A stretch of DNA of 64,000 nt. Source: Glycomyces luteolus. Lineage in GTDB: Bacteria > Actinomycetota > Actinomycetes > Mycobacteriales > Micromonosporaceae. Positions 1 through 9,791 of this stretch are shown here, one piece after another. The notes beneath the pieces were generated by a model. It searched no databases, was not told the origin of the DNA, and saw only the letters and a program-made list of their open reading frames with translations. A program made the position numbers and the translations under genes. Position 1 is the first letter of the stretch, and the number at the start of each line of letters is the position of its first letter. The stretch lies in assembly GCF_027622875.1 (NCBI RefSeq), contig NZ_JAPZVP010000002.1, positions 273,989 through 337,988 of the forward strand, read 5' to 3'.

Positions 1-51
1 GAACCGCAGCCGCTCGGACGGCACACTGCTGATGTCGATCCTCAACGTCAT
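1..51 (-). CDS. 5' end of a divergent gene, cut by the window edge
   Basis: Reading the minus strand from an ATG at 51 gives 17 codons (MTLRIDISSVPSERLRF) open to the window edge. The start of this peptide resembles the first residues of some actinobacterial ArsR-type winged-helix regulators, which often begin with a short beta-strand of the type MxLRI. It faces away from the MFS gene, and a 12-bp inverted repeat lies between them, as expected for a repressor controlling a neighbouring exporter. The identification is inference from 17 residues and layout only. Confidence 0.35.
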   Translation of the reverse strand, partial: MTLRIDISSVPSERLRF

Positions 52-86
52 CCGCTCATCTTCACCGACCGGGCGGGCGGCGACCG

Positions 87-115
87 CGTCGGTTGACGAA
101 GTCCGTCAACCGACG
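87..115. promoter_or_regulatory. Perfect 12-bp inverted repeat, probable operator
   Basis: The arms cgtcggttgacg (87-98) and cgtcaaccgacg (104-115) are exact reverse complements around a 5-nt spacer. The element lies 35 bp upstream of the MFS start codon and between two divergent reading frames. Symmetry of this size in a divergent intergenic region is typical of a dimeric repressor site. The cognate regulator would be the gene cut off at the left edge. Confidence 0.55.
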
Positions 116-150
116 CCGACTGCGCGGGGGCCGACCACACCGTTGACGCC

Positions 151-1377
151 ATGGCAACCACCACCAAGATCCGGCCGCGCACCCTCATCCGCGCCTCCGG
201 AGGTCCCCGCTATGCCGCGGCTCTGGCCGTGGACGCGCTCGGCACCGGTTTGCTCCGACCGTTCCTGCTGCTCTACGGGGTGACGGTGCTGCAGCTTTCC
301 GCGCCGGTCACCGGCATCGCGATGACCGCAGGGGTCGTCCTGGGCCTGGCGTGCATGCCCGCGGTGGGCCGATGGCTGGACCGCGGCGCGCGAAGCACGG
401 TCGTGGCCGCATCGATGCTGGTGCGGGTGCTGGGTGTGGCGCTGCTCCTGGCCGCCCCTTTGGGAAACGCCTGGATGTTCGCGGCGGCAGCACTGTTCCT
501 CGGTATCGGCAACCAGGCCTGGCCTGCCGCCCACGCGGCGCTCGTCGCCACCGTCGCACATGGCCGCGAACGCGACGCCGCTCTCGCGGGAGGCCGCGCA
601 CTGCGCAACGCCGGCCTGGGCGCGGGCGCCCTCCTCGCCGCAGCATGCCTGGCGGGCGGCGCCACCGCATTGCAGGCGCTGGCAGCCGCCACCGGTCTCG
701 CCTATCTCGCCGCGGCGGCCCTGGCGTGGTCGGTCCGCCTGCGCGCCGAGCCGGCCGACAACTCCACAAGCGACGATGTCGGCGGCCCCGCGCCGCGGAT
801 GCGAACCCTGCTGGCCGCCAACGTCGTCTATGTCTTCTGCCTCAACATCCCCGAAATCGCGCTCCCGCTGATCCTAGTGACCCAGTTGCATGCGTCTCCG
901 ATGTGGACGTCGGCCGTCTTCGTGGCCAACACCGTGCTGGTGGTCACTCTCCAAGTGCCGGTCACCGTGCTGTTGTCCCGCTTCTCCCGCCGGGCGGTGC
1001 TGGCCTTCGCCGGCGTCGTGATCGCCGCGTCCTACCTCGGATTCCTGGCGGCGAGCGCACTGGGACACGGCTGGGCCGCCCCGGCCGTCGCCATCGTGTC
1101 CGTGGTCTGCACCCTCGGCGAGATCGTCTACGCCGGCAGCGCCACCGCGCTGGTCGCCGCCCTCGCCCCGGCCCCGGTCCTCGGACGTGCCCTCGCCCGC
1201 TTCCAGCTCTCGACCGGCTTCGGCCTCGCCGTTTCCCCGGCGGTCATCACCGGTCTCGCCGCCCTGGGCCCGACTTCGCTCTGGGGCGGTCTCGCCGCCG
1301 CGACGCTGCTCTCCGCAGGTGCCGTGGCCACCGACAAGGACCGGGGAACGCGGTTCAGTGGGCGAGATGGAGATTGA
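151..1377 (+). CDS. MFS transporter
   Basis: This 408-residue protein is a polytopic membrane protein of major facilitator size, with about twelve hydrophobic segments separated by short loops. An Arg-rich loop (WLDRGARSTVVAAS) follows the second segment, as in the MFS motif A position. The central loop around residues 198-215 is hydrophilic (PADNSTSDDVGG) and divides the two six-helix halves. It acts in the cytoplasmic membrane, probably as a proton-coupled exporter, but no substrate can be read from the sequence. A palindromic operator lies just upstream. Its 3' end overlaps the convergent quinone reductase gene by 23 bp, so no terminator separates the two. Confidence 0.85.
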   Translation: MATTTKIRPRTLIRASGGPRYAAALAVDALGTGLLRPFLLLYGVTVLQLSAPVTGIAMTAGVVLGLACMPAVGRWLDRGARSTVVAASMLVRVLGVALLLAAPLGNAWMFAAAALFLGIGNQAWPAAHAALVATVAHGRERDAALAGGRALRNAGLGAGALLAAACLAGGATALQALAAATGLAYLAAAALAWSVRLRAEPADNSTSDDVGGPAPRMRTLLAANVVYVFCLNIPEIALPLILVTQLHASPMWTSAVFVANTVLVVTLQVPVTVLLSRFSRRAVLAFAGVVIAASYLGFLAASALGHGWAAPAVAIVSVVCTLGEIVYAGSATALVAALAPAPVLGRALARFQLSTGFGLAVSPAVITGLAALGPTSLWGGLAAATLLSAGAVATDKDRGTRFSGRDGD

Positions 1378-2119
1378 ATCCGGTGGTGCCGGGGGTTTCG
1401 CGGTCGGGGCGGAGTTCGGAGCCGTCCGGGTGGGTGAGGGCGGTGTAGTCGCCTCCGGTCTCCGAGCGGTAGGGGATCGGGTCGGTGGTGAAGGCGGTGG
1501 TGAGGCGCATGCGGAAGCGATCGGTGATCTGGCCGTAGTGGTCGTCGCTGAGGTGGACGGCGCTGTGTTCGACGAAGGGCGGCAGCACGTCGAAGCCGGT
1601 GAAGTGGAGGAGGCCGTGGTTGAGCGGGAAGAGCAGGTCCTCGATGGGGCCGTTGACGCCTCGTGGCGTGTAGTGGCCGGCGCGGCCGCCGGTGAGGGTG
1701 GCGAGCATGGCGCGCTTGCCGGCGAGGGGGCCGTCGCCGTAGCGGGGGAGTGCTGCGCCGTAGGCGAAGTTGTAGGTGAAGACGCGGTCGATCCATCCTT
1801 TGAGGATCGCGGGCACGGTGAACCACCAGAGCGGGAAGAGCAGGAGGACGAGGTCGGCGTCGAGCAGCTTCTGCTGCTCGGCGCGGATGTCGGGGGAGAG
1901 GCGGCCGGTCTCGAAGGCGGTGCCGGAGGCGTGCATGAAGTCCGGGCCGGTGATGCCGTCGAAGTCGGTGAAGTCGGCGGCCGACTGCCATTTCATGGCG
2001 TAGAGGTCGGAGACGACGACGTCGTGGCCCTCGGTGCGGAGGGTGCTCACAGCGAGGTCCTTCAGCGCGGCGGTCAGCGAGTTCGCGTCGGGGTGCGCGT
2101 AGACGATCAGTGCTTTCAT
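1355..2119 (-). CDS. NAD(P)H dehydrogenase (quinone), flavodoxin-fold
   Basis: The 254-residue product begins MKALIVYAHPDANSLT, the classic first strand and FMN/FAD-phosphate loop of the flavodoxin_2 (NQO1/MdaB/KefF) family. The family motif LLLFPLWWFTVPAILKGW, which packs on the isoalloxazine ring, lies near residues 93-110, and a TLTGGR loop follows. Members are cytosolic two-electron quinone reductases using NAD(P)H. The ATG at 2119 is chosen because the long upstream extension of the frame is low-complexity and has no homology. It is transcribed toward the MFS gene and overlaps its 3' end. A role in quinone or electrophile detoxification is inferred from the family. Confidence 0.88.
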   Translation of the reverse strand: MKALIVYAHPDANSLTAALKDLAVSTLRTEGHDVVVSDLYAMKWQSAADFTDFDGITGPDFMHASGTAFETGRLSPDIRAEQQKLLDADLVLLLFPLWWFTVPAILKGWIDRVFTYNFAYGAALPRYGDGPLAGKRAMLATLTGGRAGHYTPRGVNGPIEDLLFPLNHGLLHFTGFDVLPPFVEHSAVHLSDDHYGQITDRFRMRLTTAFTTDPIPYRSETGGDYTALTHPDGSELRPDRETPGTTGFNLHLAH

Positions 2120-2259
2120 GCCGCCAAGCCTGACCGGGATCGGCCGGGTCCACCAGAGTCCGCTTGACCCCCGGACGGTTGTTCCCGGGTCCGGCAGACC
2201 GAGGATTGAGAGAACCACAGGGCCGCAAGAGGATGCGGAATTGTGACCGGCTCCACCCA

Positions 2260-2289
2260 TTGAACGGGTTCTATTCCACCCAATAGACT
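2260..2289 (+). promoter_or_regulatory. Promoter of the Hsp70-like gene
   Basis: TTGAAC (2260-2265) and TAGACT (2284-2289) are separated by 18 bp, and the TAGACT box ends 7 bp before the ATG at 2297. That spacing puts the transcription start at or next to the start codon, so the mRNA is probably leaderless, which agrees with the absence of a ribosome binding site. This is inferred from consensus matching only. Confidence 0.55.
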
Positions 2290-2296
2290 CATTGGC

Positions 2297-3835
2297 ATGC
2301 AACCCTCGCCCCGAGCAGTCGCCGTGGGGGTCGACCTCGGGTCCTCGACCACGACCGTGTCGACCCGTCGCATCGATCATCGGACCGAGGCCGGGGAGGC
2401 GCCGCCGGGAGCGGCCCGCTCCGGGACCGCGTCCGATGACGCGGCCCCGCCCGCCCTTCCCGTCGGCGAAACCGCGCTCGTCGTGCTCGCCGTGCCCGCC
2501 ACCTGGACCTCGACCCGCCGCCGGGCGCACGCCGAGGCGGCCGCGAACGCCGGGTTCGAACCGTCCATTCTCGTCTCCGAGCCCGAGGCGGCCGCCCGGC
2601 AGTACGCCGAAGTCCAAGGGGGCGAAGCGGAGTCGCAGGCGCCGCTGGTGGTCTGCAACATCGGCGCGGGCTCGTGCCACATCGGCGTCGTGAGCCGCGA
2701 GAGCGACCACTACACGGTCCAGGCCGCCAAGAGCGCCGACGACATCGGCGGGCGCGAGTTCGACCGGCTCCTGCTCGAGCACTTGGCGGCCCGCCATCGC
2801 CAGGCCGAGCCCGAGTTCTGGGCTCGCGCAGGGGACCCCGCCGAAACGGTGCTGCGCGCCGGGGTGCTCGACGAGGTCAGGCGCGCCCGCGAGTACCTGA
2901 CCGACCATCCTTCAGTGGCCGTCTCCCTGCCGGGCCTCGCCCGCGACCTGCGCCTGACCCGGGAGGACGCCGACCAGTGCCTCACCCCGGCGATCCTGCG
3001 GACCGTCGGCCTCGTCGAGGAGGCGATGCGGGACGCGGCGATCGAGGCCGACCAGATCGCGGGCGTGCTGCTGGTCGGCGGGGTGAGCCGGATGCCGTTG
3101 GTGGCCGCGGTCCTCGGCCATCATCTCGGCGTCGATCCGGTGCGCACCGACCTGCCGGACCTGGTGATCGCCGAGGGCGCGGCGCTCGCCGGACTCGCCC
3201 GGATACGAAGCGACAGCGGCGAACCGGCTGAGGCTCCCGCGGGATTCGCCCGGCTGCGCACGAGCCCGGACGTGCTGGCGACGATCATGGTGGTCGTCTT
3301 CGCGGTCGCCTCGTTCGCCGGCGTCGTGCTCCTCAACCGCGGCGGACCCGACGCCGACGAGATCGACAGCGGCCTCGAGCCGACGTCGGAGGTCGTCGGC
3401 GAGACGACTATCGGCGAGGCCGAGCCCGGGCCCGAGCTCACCCCGTCGGACGCCGGCGGCTCGACCGAGCCTTCCGCGACCGAGCCGGCAGAGTCCGCAG
3501 AGGAGGTCATGGCGTCGCCGAGCGGAACCTCGCCCTCGCCTTCGGACTCCACGCCGGTCTCGAGCGCGACGCCGCTCGCTCCGCCCGCCTCCGACCAGGC
3601 GGCGACCACCGCCAAAGTGCCCGATGTGGTTGGTGCGACGGTGGCCGACGCGAGGCGGATGCTCGCCGAGGCCGGTTTCACCAACGTTGCGGCCCAAGGC
3701 GACCGCCGCGACACCGAGAGCCCTTCATACGACGACTGCGAGGTCACCGCCCAGACGCCCAGCGGCGGGTCGCGGGCCGAGCAGGATGCGGCGGTCGCCC
3801 TGCAGTACGTCTACGTCGGGACCGACTCCTGCTGA
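2297..3835 (+). CDS. Hsp70-like ATPase fused to a membrane helix and a PASTA domain
   Basis: The 512-residue protein starts with an actin/Hsp70-type phosphate-1 loop (VGVDLGSSTTT, residues 10-20), followed by Hsp70-like AVPATWTSTRRR and SEPEAAA blocks (65-100), a GAGSCHIGVVS phosphate-2-like loop (123-133) and the adenosine motif LLVGGVSRMPLV (258-269). The ATPase region is only about 300 residues because roughly 80 residues usual between the first loop and the AVPA block are missing. A transmembrane helix follows (about 326-347), then a Thr/Ser/Pro/Glu-rich extracytoplasmic linker (350-438) and a single PASTA domain (VPDVVG at 441 onward) with two Cys. No Hsp70 substrate-binding domain is present. 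PASTA domains bind peptidoglycan or muropeptides in Ser/Thr kinases and PBPs, so a cell-wall sensing role is a reasonable inference. It is flanked by a leaderless promoter and a strong terminator, so it is monocistronic. Confidence 0.8.
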   Translation: MQPSPRAVAVGVDLGSSTTTVSTRRIDHRTEAGEAPPGAARSGTASDDAAPPALPVGETALVVLAVPATWTSTRRRAHAEAAANAGFEPSILVSEPEAAARQYAEVQGGEAESQAPLVVCNIGAGSCHIGVVSRESDHYTVQAAKSADDIGGREFDRLLLEHLAARHRQAEPEFWARAGDPAETVLRAGVLDEVRRAREYLTDHPSVAVSLPGLARDLRLTREDADQCLTPAILRTVGLVEEAMRDAAIEADQIAGVLLVGGVSRMPLVAAVLGHHLGVDPVRTDLPDLVIAEGAALAGLARIRSDSGEPAEAPAGFARLRTSPDVLATIMVVVFAVASFAGVVLLNRGGPDADEIDSGLEPTSEVVGETTIGEAEPGPELTPSDAGGSTEPSATEPAESAEEVMASPSGTSPSPSDSTPVSSATPLAPPASDQAATTAKVPDVVGATVADARRMLAEAGFTNVAAQGDRRDTESPSYDDCEVTAQTPSGGSRAEQDAAVALQYVYVGTDSC

Positions 3836-3838
3836 ACG

Positions 3839-3878
3839 GCGGAGCGGCCCCCTCCCGACCGGGAGAGGGCCGCTCCGC
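3839..3878. terminator. Bidirectional hairpin terminator
   Basis: gcggagcggccc (3839-3850) pairs perfectly with gggccgctccgc (3867-3878). An inner ctccc/gggag stem closes a gacc loop, with a C/A mismatch between the two stems. It lies 3 bp after the stop of the Hsp70-like gene and 9 bp beyond the convergent hydrolase stop, so it can serve both genes. Confidence 0.75.
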
Positions 3879-3887
3879 TTGCGCCGC

Positions 3888-5382
<1,495 letters not shown>

Positions 5383-5423
5383 GCGCCTGGCCCGTCGCAG
5401 AGACGCTGTCGTACTCGGTTCCT

Positions 5424-8400
5424 ATGCTCTTGAGCGTGAATGGAACTGATCCCTCAATCCCGGCTCCCGTCAACGAGGGCCACGTGGACTTCCCCGACGA
5501 GTGGCGAGCGCACCTCCTCGACCGGCGCGGGCACGGCACGCCCCGCGCCGTCAAGGTCGACCCCGATGCGCCCCAACGGCTGAAGGCGCTCTTCACCGAG
5601 CACGCCGAGCTGCTCGCACACCTCCTCGAGATCATGGACGACCCCGCCTACCCGGACCCGATCCGGGCCGGCATCGCGGGCGAGCCCGACCCGCTCGGCG
5701 CCGCCCTCGCCCTCGCCCTCATCGGGAAAGTGGCCCCCGGTCCGTACCTCGACATCGAGGACATCGGCCGGGACGCCTTGATCGGCATGCACGGACTCGC
5801 CTTCGCGTGCCGGGCGGCGGTCGAGATGACCGGCTACGAAGTGCACTACTGGGGCCGCGGCTACCGGCAAGGCCGCGCGACCGTCTCCGTACCGGACGTG
5901 CACCGGGTCGCGCTCCTCAACGAGCACCTGCGCCGGTTCGGCCCGCTGCGCTCCCTCCTTGCGGCCCTTCCCGAAGCGGAGTACTTGGAGATCCGCGACG
6001 CGGTCGAGCCGCACCGCACCACCGACGCCAGGAAGTTCGCCGCCGCACTGCTCATGCCCGACCAGGTGGACTGGGTCCGTGAAGCACTCGACCTCCACCA
6101 CGGATCGCGCTACGGGGAATACGGCTACGACCTGGTCTGGGCGATCGCCTCGAACGCCGCCGACGCCGCCCGGGCGGGCGCCCGGGTGCTCGGCATTCAC
6201 GCCAATGTGGACGAACGCTTCGCCCTGCTCCTCGACGCGCTCGGCGCCGACGCGTTCCCAGTGCTGGTGAACACGATCGAGGGCGAGCCGCGCCCGAGCG
6301 TCGAGTTGCGCGAACGCCTCTTCGACACCATCGGCCGCCTGCCCTCCGAAGCCGCCATCGCGTACCTCCTCGGCGACCTCACGAACCCGCCCGCGCTCGC
6401 CGCGGCCGAGCAGGCCGCCCGCCGGTTCCCGGTCCGCACCCTCCGCACGATCGCCGCCGTCGCACCGAACACCCACCCCGCCACCAAGGTCCGCCTCGGC
6501 GGATTCGCCCGCGCGAACGGCCTCCTCGACTTGGCCGACGCCTTGAACGAGACCGAACGCGAGCGCATCACCTCGCTGGTGGAGCGGCGACATGCCGTCG
6601 CCGAGACGGTCCCCCAGGCCTTCGTCACGCCCCCTTGGACTCCGTACGCCAAACCCGCCTCCAAGCGGCAGGCATTGGAGCTCGCACCTCCGGGAACCGA
6701 CGACCTTCGCTGGACTCCGGGAGAACAGGACGAGTGGCGCGAGATCGACGCCGGCTCGGCCGCCTACTGGGCGGACGCGTCCCGCTGGCGTCGGAGCACC
6801 GTCGACGACCCGAAGGACTGGGCCTTCAACGGCTTCATCGCCTTCGCACCCGAAGAGCACGCCCGCCCCGCATTCGCGAAATGGGACGGCACCTCGGCAT
6901 CCCTCAACACGACGGCACTCAAGGCGATCGTCGCCCGCTACGGCGACGAGGCCACCGCGCACACGATGGCGCTGCTCAAGCGCAAGTCCTCGTTCCGCGA
7001 GGCCCTGATGCCGTTCGTGAACCTCGCCGCCGCGCGCATCGCGGCGGGCTGGCTCTCCCGCTCCCGCAACGAACGCGCCACCGCCAGGGCCTGGATCGAC
7101 CGGCACGCCGCCGACGCCGCCGCGCTCCTCATCCCGGACGCCGTCGGCAAGGACGCCAAGCTCCGCAAGGCCGCCGCCGACGCGCTCCGGTACCTCGACA
7201 GATCCATTGTGGATGGATCAGCCGCATCCTACGGCGACGAAGCGGCCGCGGCGGTCGCAGCGCTCCTGGACGCCGACCCGTTCGACCCGCAGCTCCCGCG
7301 CATCCCCAAGCCGGGCAAATGGGCGGACCCCGACATGCTCCCGCAGGTCCTCCTCGCCGACGGTTCGGCGGCCCTCCCGGACGCGGCACTCCGCACGCTC
7401 ATGACCGCGCTGGCGATGGACGACCCCGAGCGGCCGTACGCGGGCGTCGACGTGCTCGCAGCCGAGTGCGATCCGGTGTCGCTCACGGCGTTCTCGTGGG
7501 GCCTGTTCGAGCTGTGGCTCTCGTCCGGTTCGCCCTCGAAGGACGCGTGGGCGATGGACCAGCTGCGGCGGTTCGCCGGCGACGACGCGGTGCGCCGTCT
7601 GACCGCGCGCATCCGCGAGTGGCCGGGCCAGGGCCAGAACCGCAAGGCGATCCGGGGCCTGGAGATCCTGGGCGCGGTCGGCTCAGAGGCCGCGCTGCGC
7701 TCGGTCCACGGCCTCGCCCAGAAGGCGAAGTTCAAGGCGCTCAAGCAGACCGCGACCGAACAGATCGAGGTGATCGCCGAGCGGTTGGAGCTCACCCTCG
7801 ACCAGCTGGAGGACCGGCTCGTGCCGGACTTCGGGCTGGCCGACGAGTCGCTGGTGCTCGACTACGGACCGCGCTCCTTCACGATCAAGTTCGACGAGGC
7901 GCTGAAGCCGTACGTGATCGACGAGAAGGGCAAGCGCCGGGCGAGTGCTCCGAAGCCCAACGCCAAGGACGACCCGGAGCTCGCGCAGCCCGCGCACGAG
8001 CGGTTCGCGGCGCTTCGTCGCGAGCTCAAGACCACGGCCGCCGAGCAGGTCAAGCGCCTCGAAGGGGCGATGGGGACCCGCACCTGGACTCGCGCCGAGT
8101 TCCAGGAGTACCTGGTCGACCACCCGCTGATGTGGCACCTCTCGAGCCGCCTCGTCTGGCAGGCCGGGGACGTCGCGTTCCGGCTCGCCGAGGACCGGAC
8201 CCTCGCCGACGTCGAGGACGAGCCGTTCGAACTGCCCGAGGACGCAACGGTGCGCTTGGCGCACCCGCTCACGTTGGGCGACGAGGTCGAGGCGTGGGCC
8301 TCGGTGCTCGCCGACTACGAGATCCTGCAGCCGTTCGATCAGCTCGCCCGCCCGGTGTTCGAACTGTCCGAAGAGGATCGAAAGAGCGGCCGCGTGTCGC

Positions 8401-9791
8401 GGTTCGAAGGTGCGACGACCGGCGGAGGCCCGCTCATCGGGCTGCTCAGCCGCGGCTGGAAGTTCGGCGGGCCGATGGCCCGCGGCGGCGGCTACGGCCT
8501 GTACCGGGAGTTCCCCGAGGGCGGTTACGTGTTCCTCGACTCGACGCCCGGCGTCCACCCCGGCTACGGGTTCGACAACAGCACCGAGCAGACGCTCACG
8601 AACGTCGAACTGGTCCTGCCCGAAGGAGACGCGGTCGGCCCGGTCGCGGTCTCCGAGGTCCTGCTCGTGGTCTCGCGCCTCCTCCGCACCGCCCCAGCGT
8701 CAGATTCGGGCCTGCGGGGCCAGCGCCTCGAGCTCTTCCCAGAGGGACTCGGAGATCTCGACGTCGAGGAGCGCGATGGTCTCGGCGGCCCGCTCGGGAC
8801 GCGAGATGCCGACCACTGTGGAGTCGGTCAGCGGGGAGCGGGTCGAGAACTGCAGGGCGGCCGCGATGAGCGGCACCCCGGCGCGCGCGCACGCCTCGCC
8901 CATCGCGAACGCGGCGGCGGCGATGGCCTCGTCGCGTTCGCCGTAGCAGTACTTCGGCTGCTGCGCAGGGCCTTTGGCGAGCATCCCGCCGCCGTAGGGG
9001 GCCGCGTTGAGGACGCCGAGGCCGCCCGCGCGGGCCTTGGTGAACAGTTCTTCGGCCTCGCGGTTGAGCAGCGTGTACCGGTTGTGGTTGAGGACGAGGT
9101 CGAACTCGCCGGTGTCGAGGTAGCGCTGGCTGAGCTGCACGTCGCCGGAGGCGACGGCGAGGTGGTCGGCGACGCCGGATTCGCGGATCTCGATGAGCGC
9201 TTCGAGCGCGCCGCCGGGCGCGAAGCCGTCCTGCTTCATGAACTCGGGGTCGTGGAGGGCGAGGATCGGCAGGTGGTCGACGCCGAGCCGTTCGAGGCTC
9301 TCTTCGAGGGACCTGCGCACGCGGTCGCCGGAGTAGTCGCCGGTCTCGGGGTCCGCGTCTACTTTGGTCTGGAGAATGAAGCCCTCGGGGAGGCCGCCGC
9401 GGCGCCGGATGGCCTCGCCGATGCGGCGTTCGGACAGGCCGTCCTTACCGTAGTTGTTGCCGGTGTCGAGGTAGTTGACCTCGCTGTCGAAGACGGCGAG
9501 GATCGTCTGGACGGCCCGCTCATCGTCCACTTCATACCCGTACACCGAGTCGAACCCGGCGAGCGTGCTGGTGCCGATGCACAGGGGCGTGACTTCGAGT
9601 CCTGTCTGGCCGAGAGTGTTGCGCTGCATGTTCATCCGTTCGTCTTGAAATCGGTGGACGCGTCGAGTCGGGCGGGGTCGAGGGCGTGCTCGATGACCAT
9701 GGCGCCCGCGCCGATCGCGCCGCTGGTCTCGCCGGTGCGGGCGGCCGCGATGCGGAGGTGCCTGGTGGCCAGCGGGAGCGACCGCTGGTAG
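5424..9791 (+). CDS. DUF4132 domain protein, open frame lacking its expected stop
   Basis: From the ATG at 5424 (a GTG at 5436 is an alternative) this frame encodes a large, Ala/Arg-rich, HEAT-like helical protein. Its C-terminal third contains the DUF4132 signature, with FQEYLVDHPLMWHLSSRLVW near residue 900, a VRLAHPLTL block, and a terminal segment ending near SEVLLVVSRLL. Homology should end near 8690, after about 1,090 residues. Instead the frame has no stop there and continues to 9791 (1,455 codons), entirely antisense to the aldo/keto reductase. The last 365 residues have composition typical of a shadow frame. Either the stop was lost by a mutation or deletion, or the assembly is damaged there. 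DUF4132 proteins have no firmly established function; in E. coli the family is represented by the molybdate metabolism-linked MolR. It follows the TetR gene by 41 bp and may be cotranscribed. Confidence 0.7.
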   Translation: MLLSVNGTDPSIPAPVNEGHVDFPDEWRAHLLDRRGHGTPRAVKVDPDAPQRLKALFTEHAELLAHLLEIMDDPAYPDPIRAGIAGEPDPLGAALALALIGKVAPGPYLDIEDIGRDALIGMHGLAFACRAAVEMTGYEVHYWGRGYRQGRATVSVPDVHRVALLNEHLRRFGPLRSLLAALPEAEYLEIRDAVEPHRTTDARKFAAALLMPDQVDWVREALDLHHGSRYGEYGYDLVWAIASNAADAARAGARVLGIHANVDERFALLLDALGADAFPVLVNTIEGEPRPSVELRERLFDTIGRLPSEAAIAYLLGDLTNPPALAAAEQAARRFPVRTLRTIAAVAPNTHPATKVRLGGFARANGLLDLADALNETERERITSLVERRHAVAETVPQAFVTPPWTPYAKPASKRQALELAPPGTDDLRWTPGEQDEWREIDAGSAAYWADASRWRRSTVDDPKDWAFNGFIAFAPEEHARPAFAKWDGTSASLNTTALKAIVARYGDEATAHTMALLKRKSSFREALMPFVNLAAARIAAGWLSRSRNERATARAWIDRHAADAAALLIPDAVGKDAKLRKAAADALRYLDRSIVDGSAASYGDEAAAAVAALLDADPFDPQLPRIPKPGKWADPDMLPQVLLADGSAALPDAALRTLMTALAMDDPERPYAGVDVLAAECDPVSLTAFSWGLFELWLSSGSPSKDAWAMDQLRRFAGDDAVRRLTARIREWPGQGQNRKAIRGLEILGAVGSEAALRSVHGLAQKAKFKALKQTATEQIEVIAERLELTLDQLEDRLVPDFGLADESLVLDYGPRSFTIKFDEALKPYVIDEKGKRRASAPKPNAKDDPELAQPAHERFAALRRELKTTAAEQVKRLEGAMGTRTWTRAEFQEYLVDHPLMWHLSSRLVWQAGDVAFRLAEDRTLADVEDEPFELPEDATVRLAHPLTLGDEVEAWASVLADYEILQPFDQLARPVFELSEEDRKSGRVSRFEGATTGGGPLIGLLSRGWKFGGPMARGGGYGLYREFPEGGYVFLDSTPGVHPGYGFDNSTEQTLTNVELVLPEGDAVGPVAVSEVLLVVSRLLRTAPASDSGLRGQRLELFPEGLGDLDVEERDGLGGPLGTRDADHCGVGQRGAGRELQGGRDERHPGARARLAHRERGGGDGLVAFAVAVLRLLRRAFGEHPAAVGGRVEDAEAARAGLGEQFFGLAVEQRVPVVVEDEVELAGVEVALAELHVAGGDGEVVGDAGFADLDERFERAAGREAVLLHELGVVEGEDRQVVDAEPFEALFEGPAHAVAGVVAGLGVRVYFGLENEALGEAAAAPDGLADAAFGQAVLTVVVAGVEVVDLAVEDGEDRLDGPLIVHFIPVHRVEPGERAGADAQGRDFESCLAESVALHVHPFVLKSVDASSRAGSRACSMTMAPAPIAPLVSPVRAAAMRRCLVASGSDRW
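8700..9635 (-). CDS. Aldo/keto reductase (aldose dehydrogenase type)
   Basis: This 311-residue protein has the AKR catalytic tetrad: Asp57 and Tyr62 in LDTGNNYGKDGLSE, Lys91 in LQTKVD and His128 in LALHDPE. The C-terminal NADPH-binding block TVVGISRPERAAE is also present. It resembles D-threo-aldose 1-dehydrogenase/L-fucose dehydrogenase-like AKRs of sugar operons. The ATG at 9635 overlaps the ROK stop as ATGA, so translation is coupled to that gene; an alternative ATG lies at 9629. Sugar oxidation or reduction in the cytosol is inferred from family and context. Its whole length lies antisense to the stop-less tail of the DUF4132 frame. Confidence 0.9.
   Translation of the reverse strand: MNMQRNTLGQTGLEVTPLCIGTSTLAGFDSVYGYEVDDERAVQTILAVFDSEVNYLDTGNNYGKDGLSERRIGEAIRRRGGLPEGFILQTKVDADPETGDYSGDRVRRSLEESLERLGVDHLPILALHDPEFMKQDGFAPGGALEALIEIRESGVADHLAVASGDVQLSQRYLDTGEFDLVLNHNRYTLLNREAEELFTKARAGGLGVLNAAPYGGGMLAKGPAQQPKYCYGERDEAIAAAAFAMGEACARAGVPLIAAALQFSTRSPLTDSTVVGISRPERAAETIALLDVEISESLWEELEALAPQARI

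Noticed and set aside
5454..7106. 550-aa minus-strand open frame inside the DUF4132 gene
   Set aside because: Composition (Gly/Arg/Val/Glu-rich, no motifs) and position are those of a shadow frame of GC-rich coding DNA.
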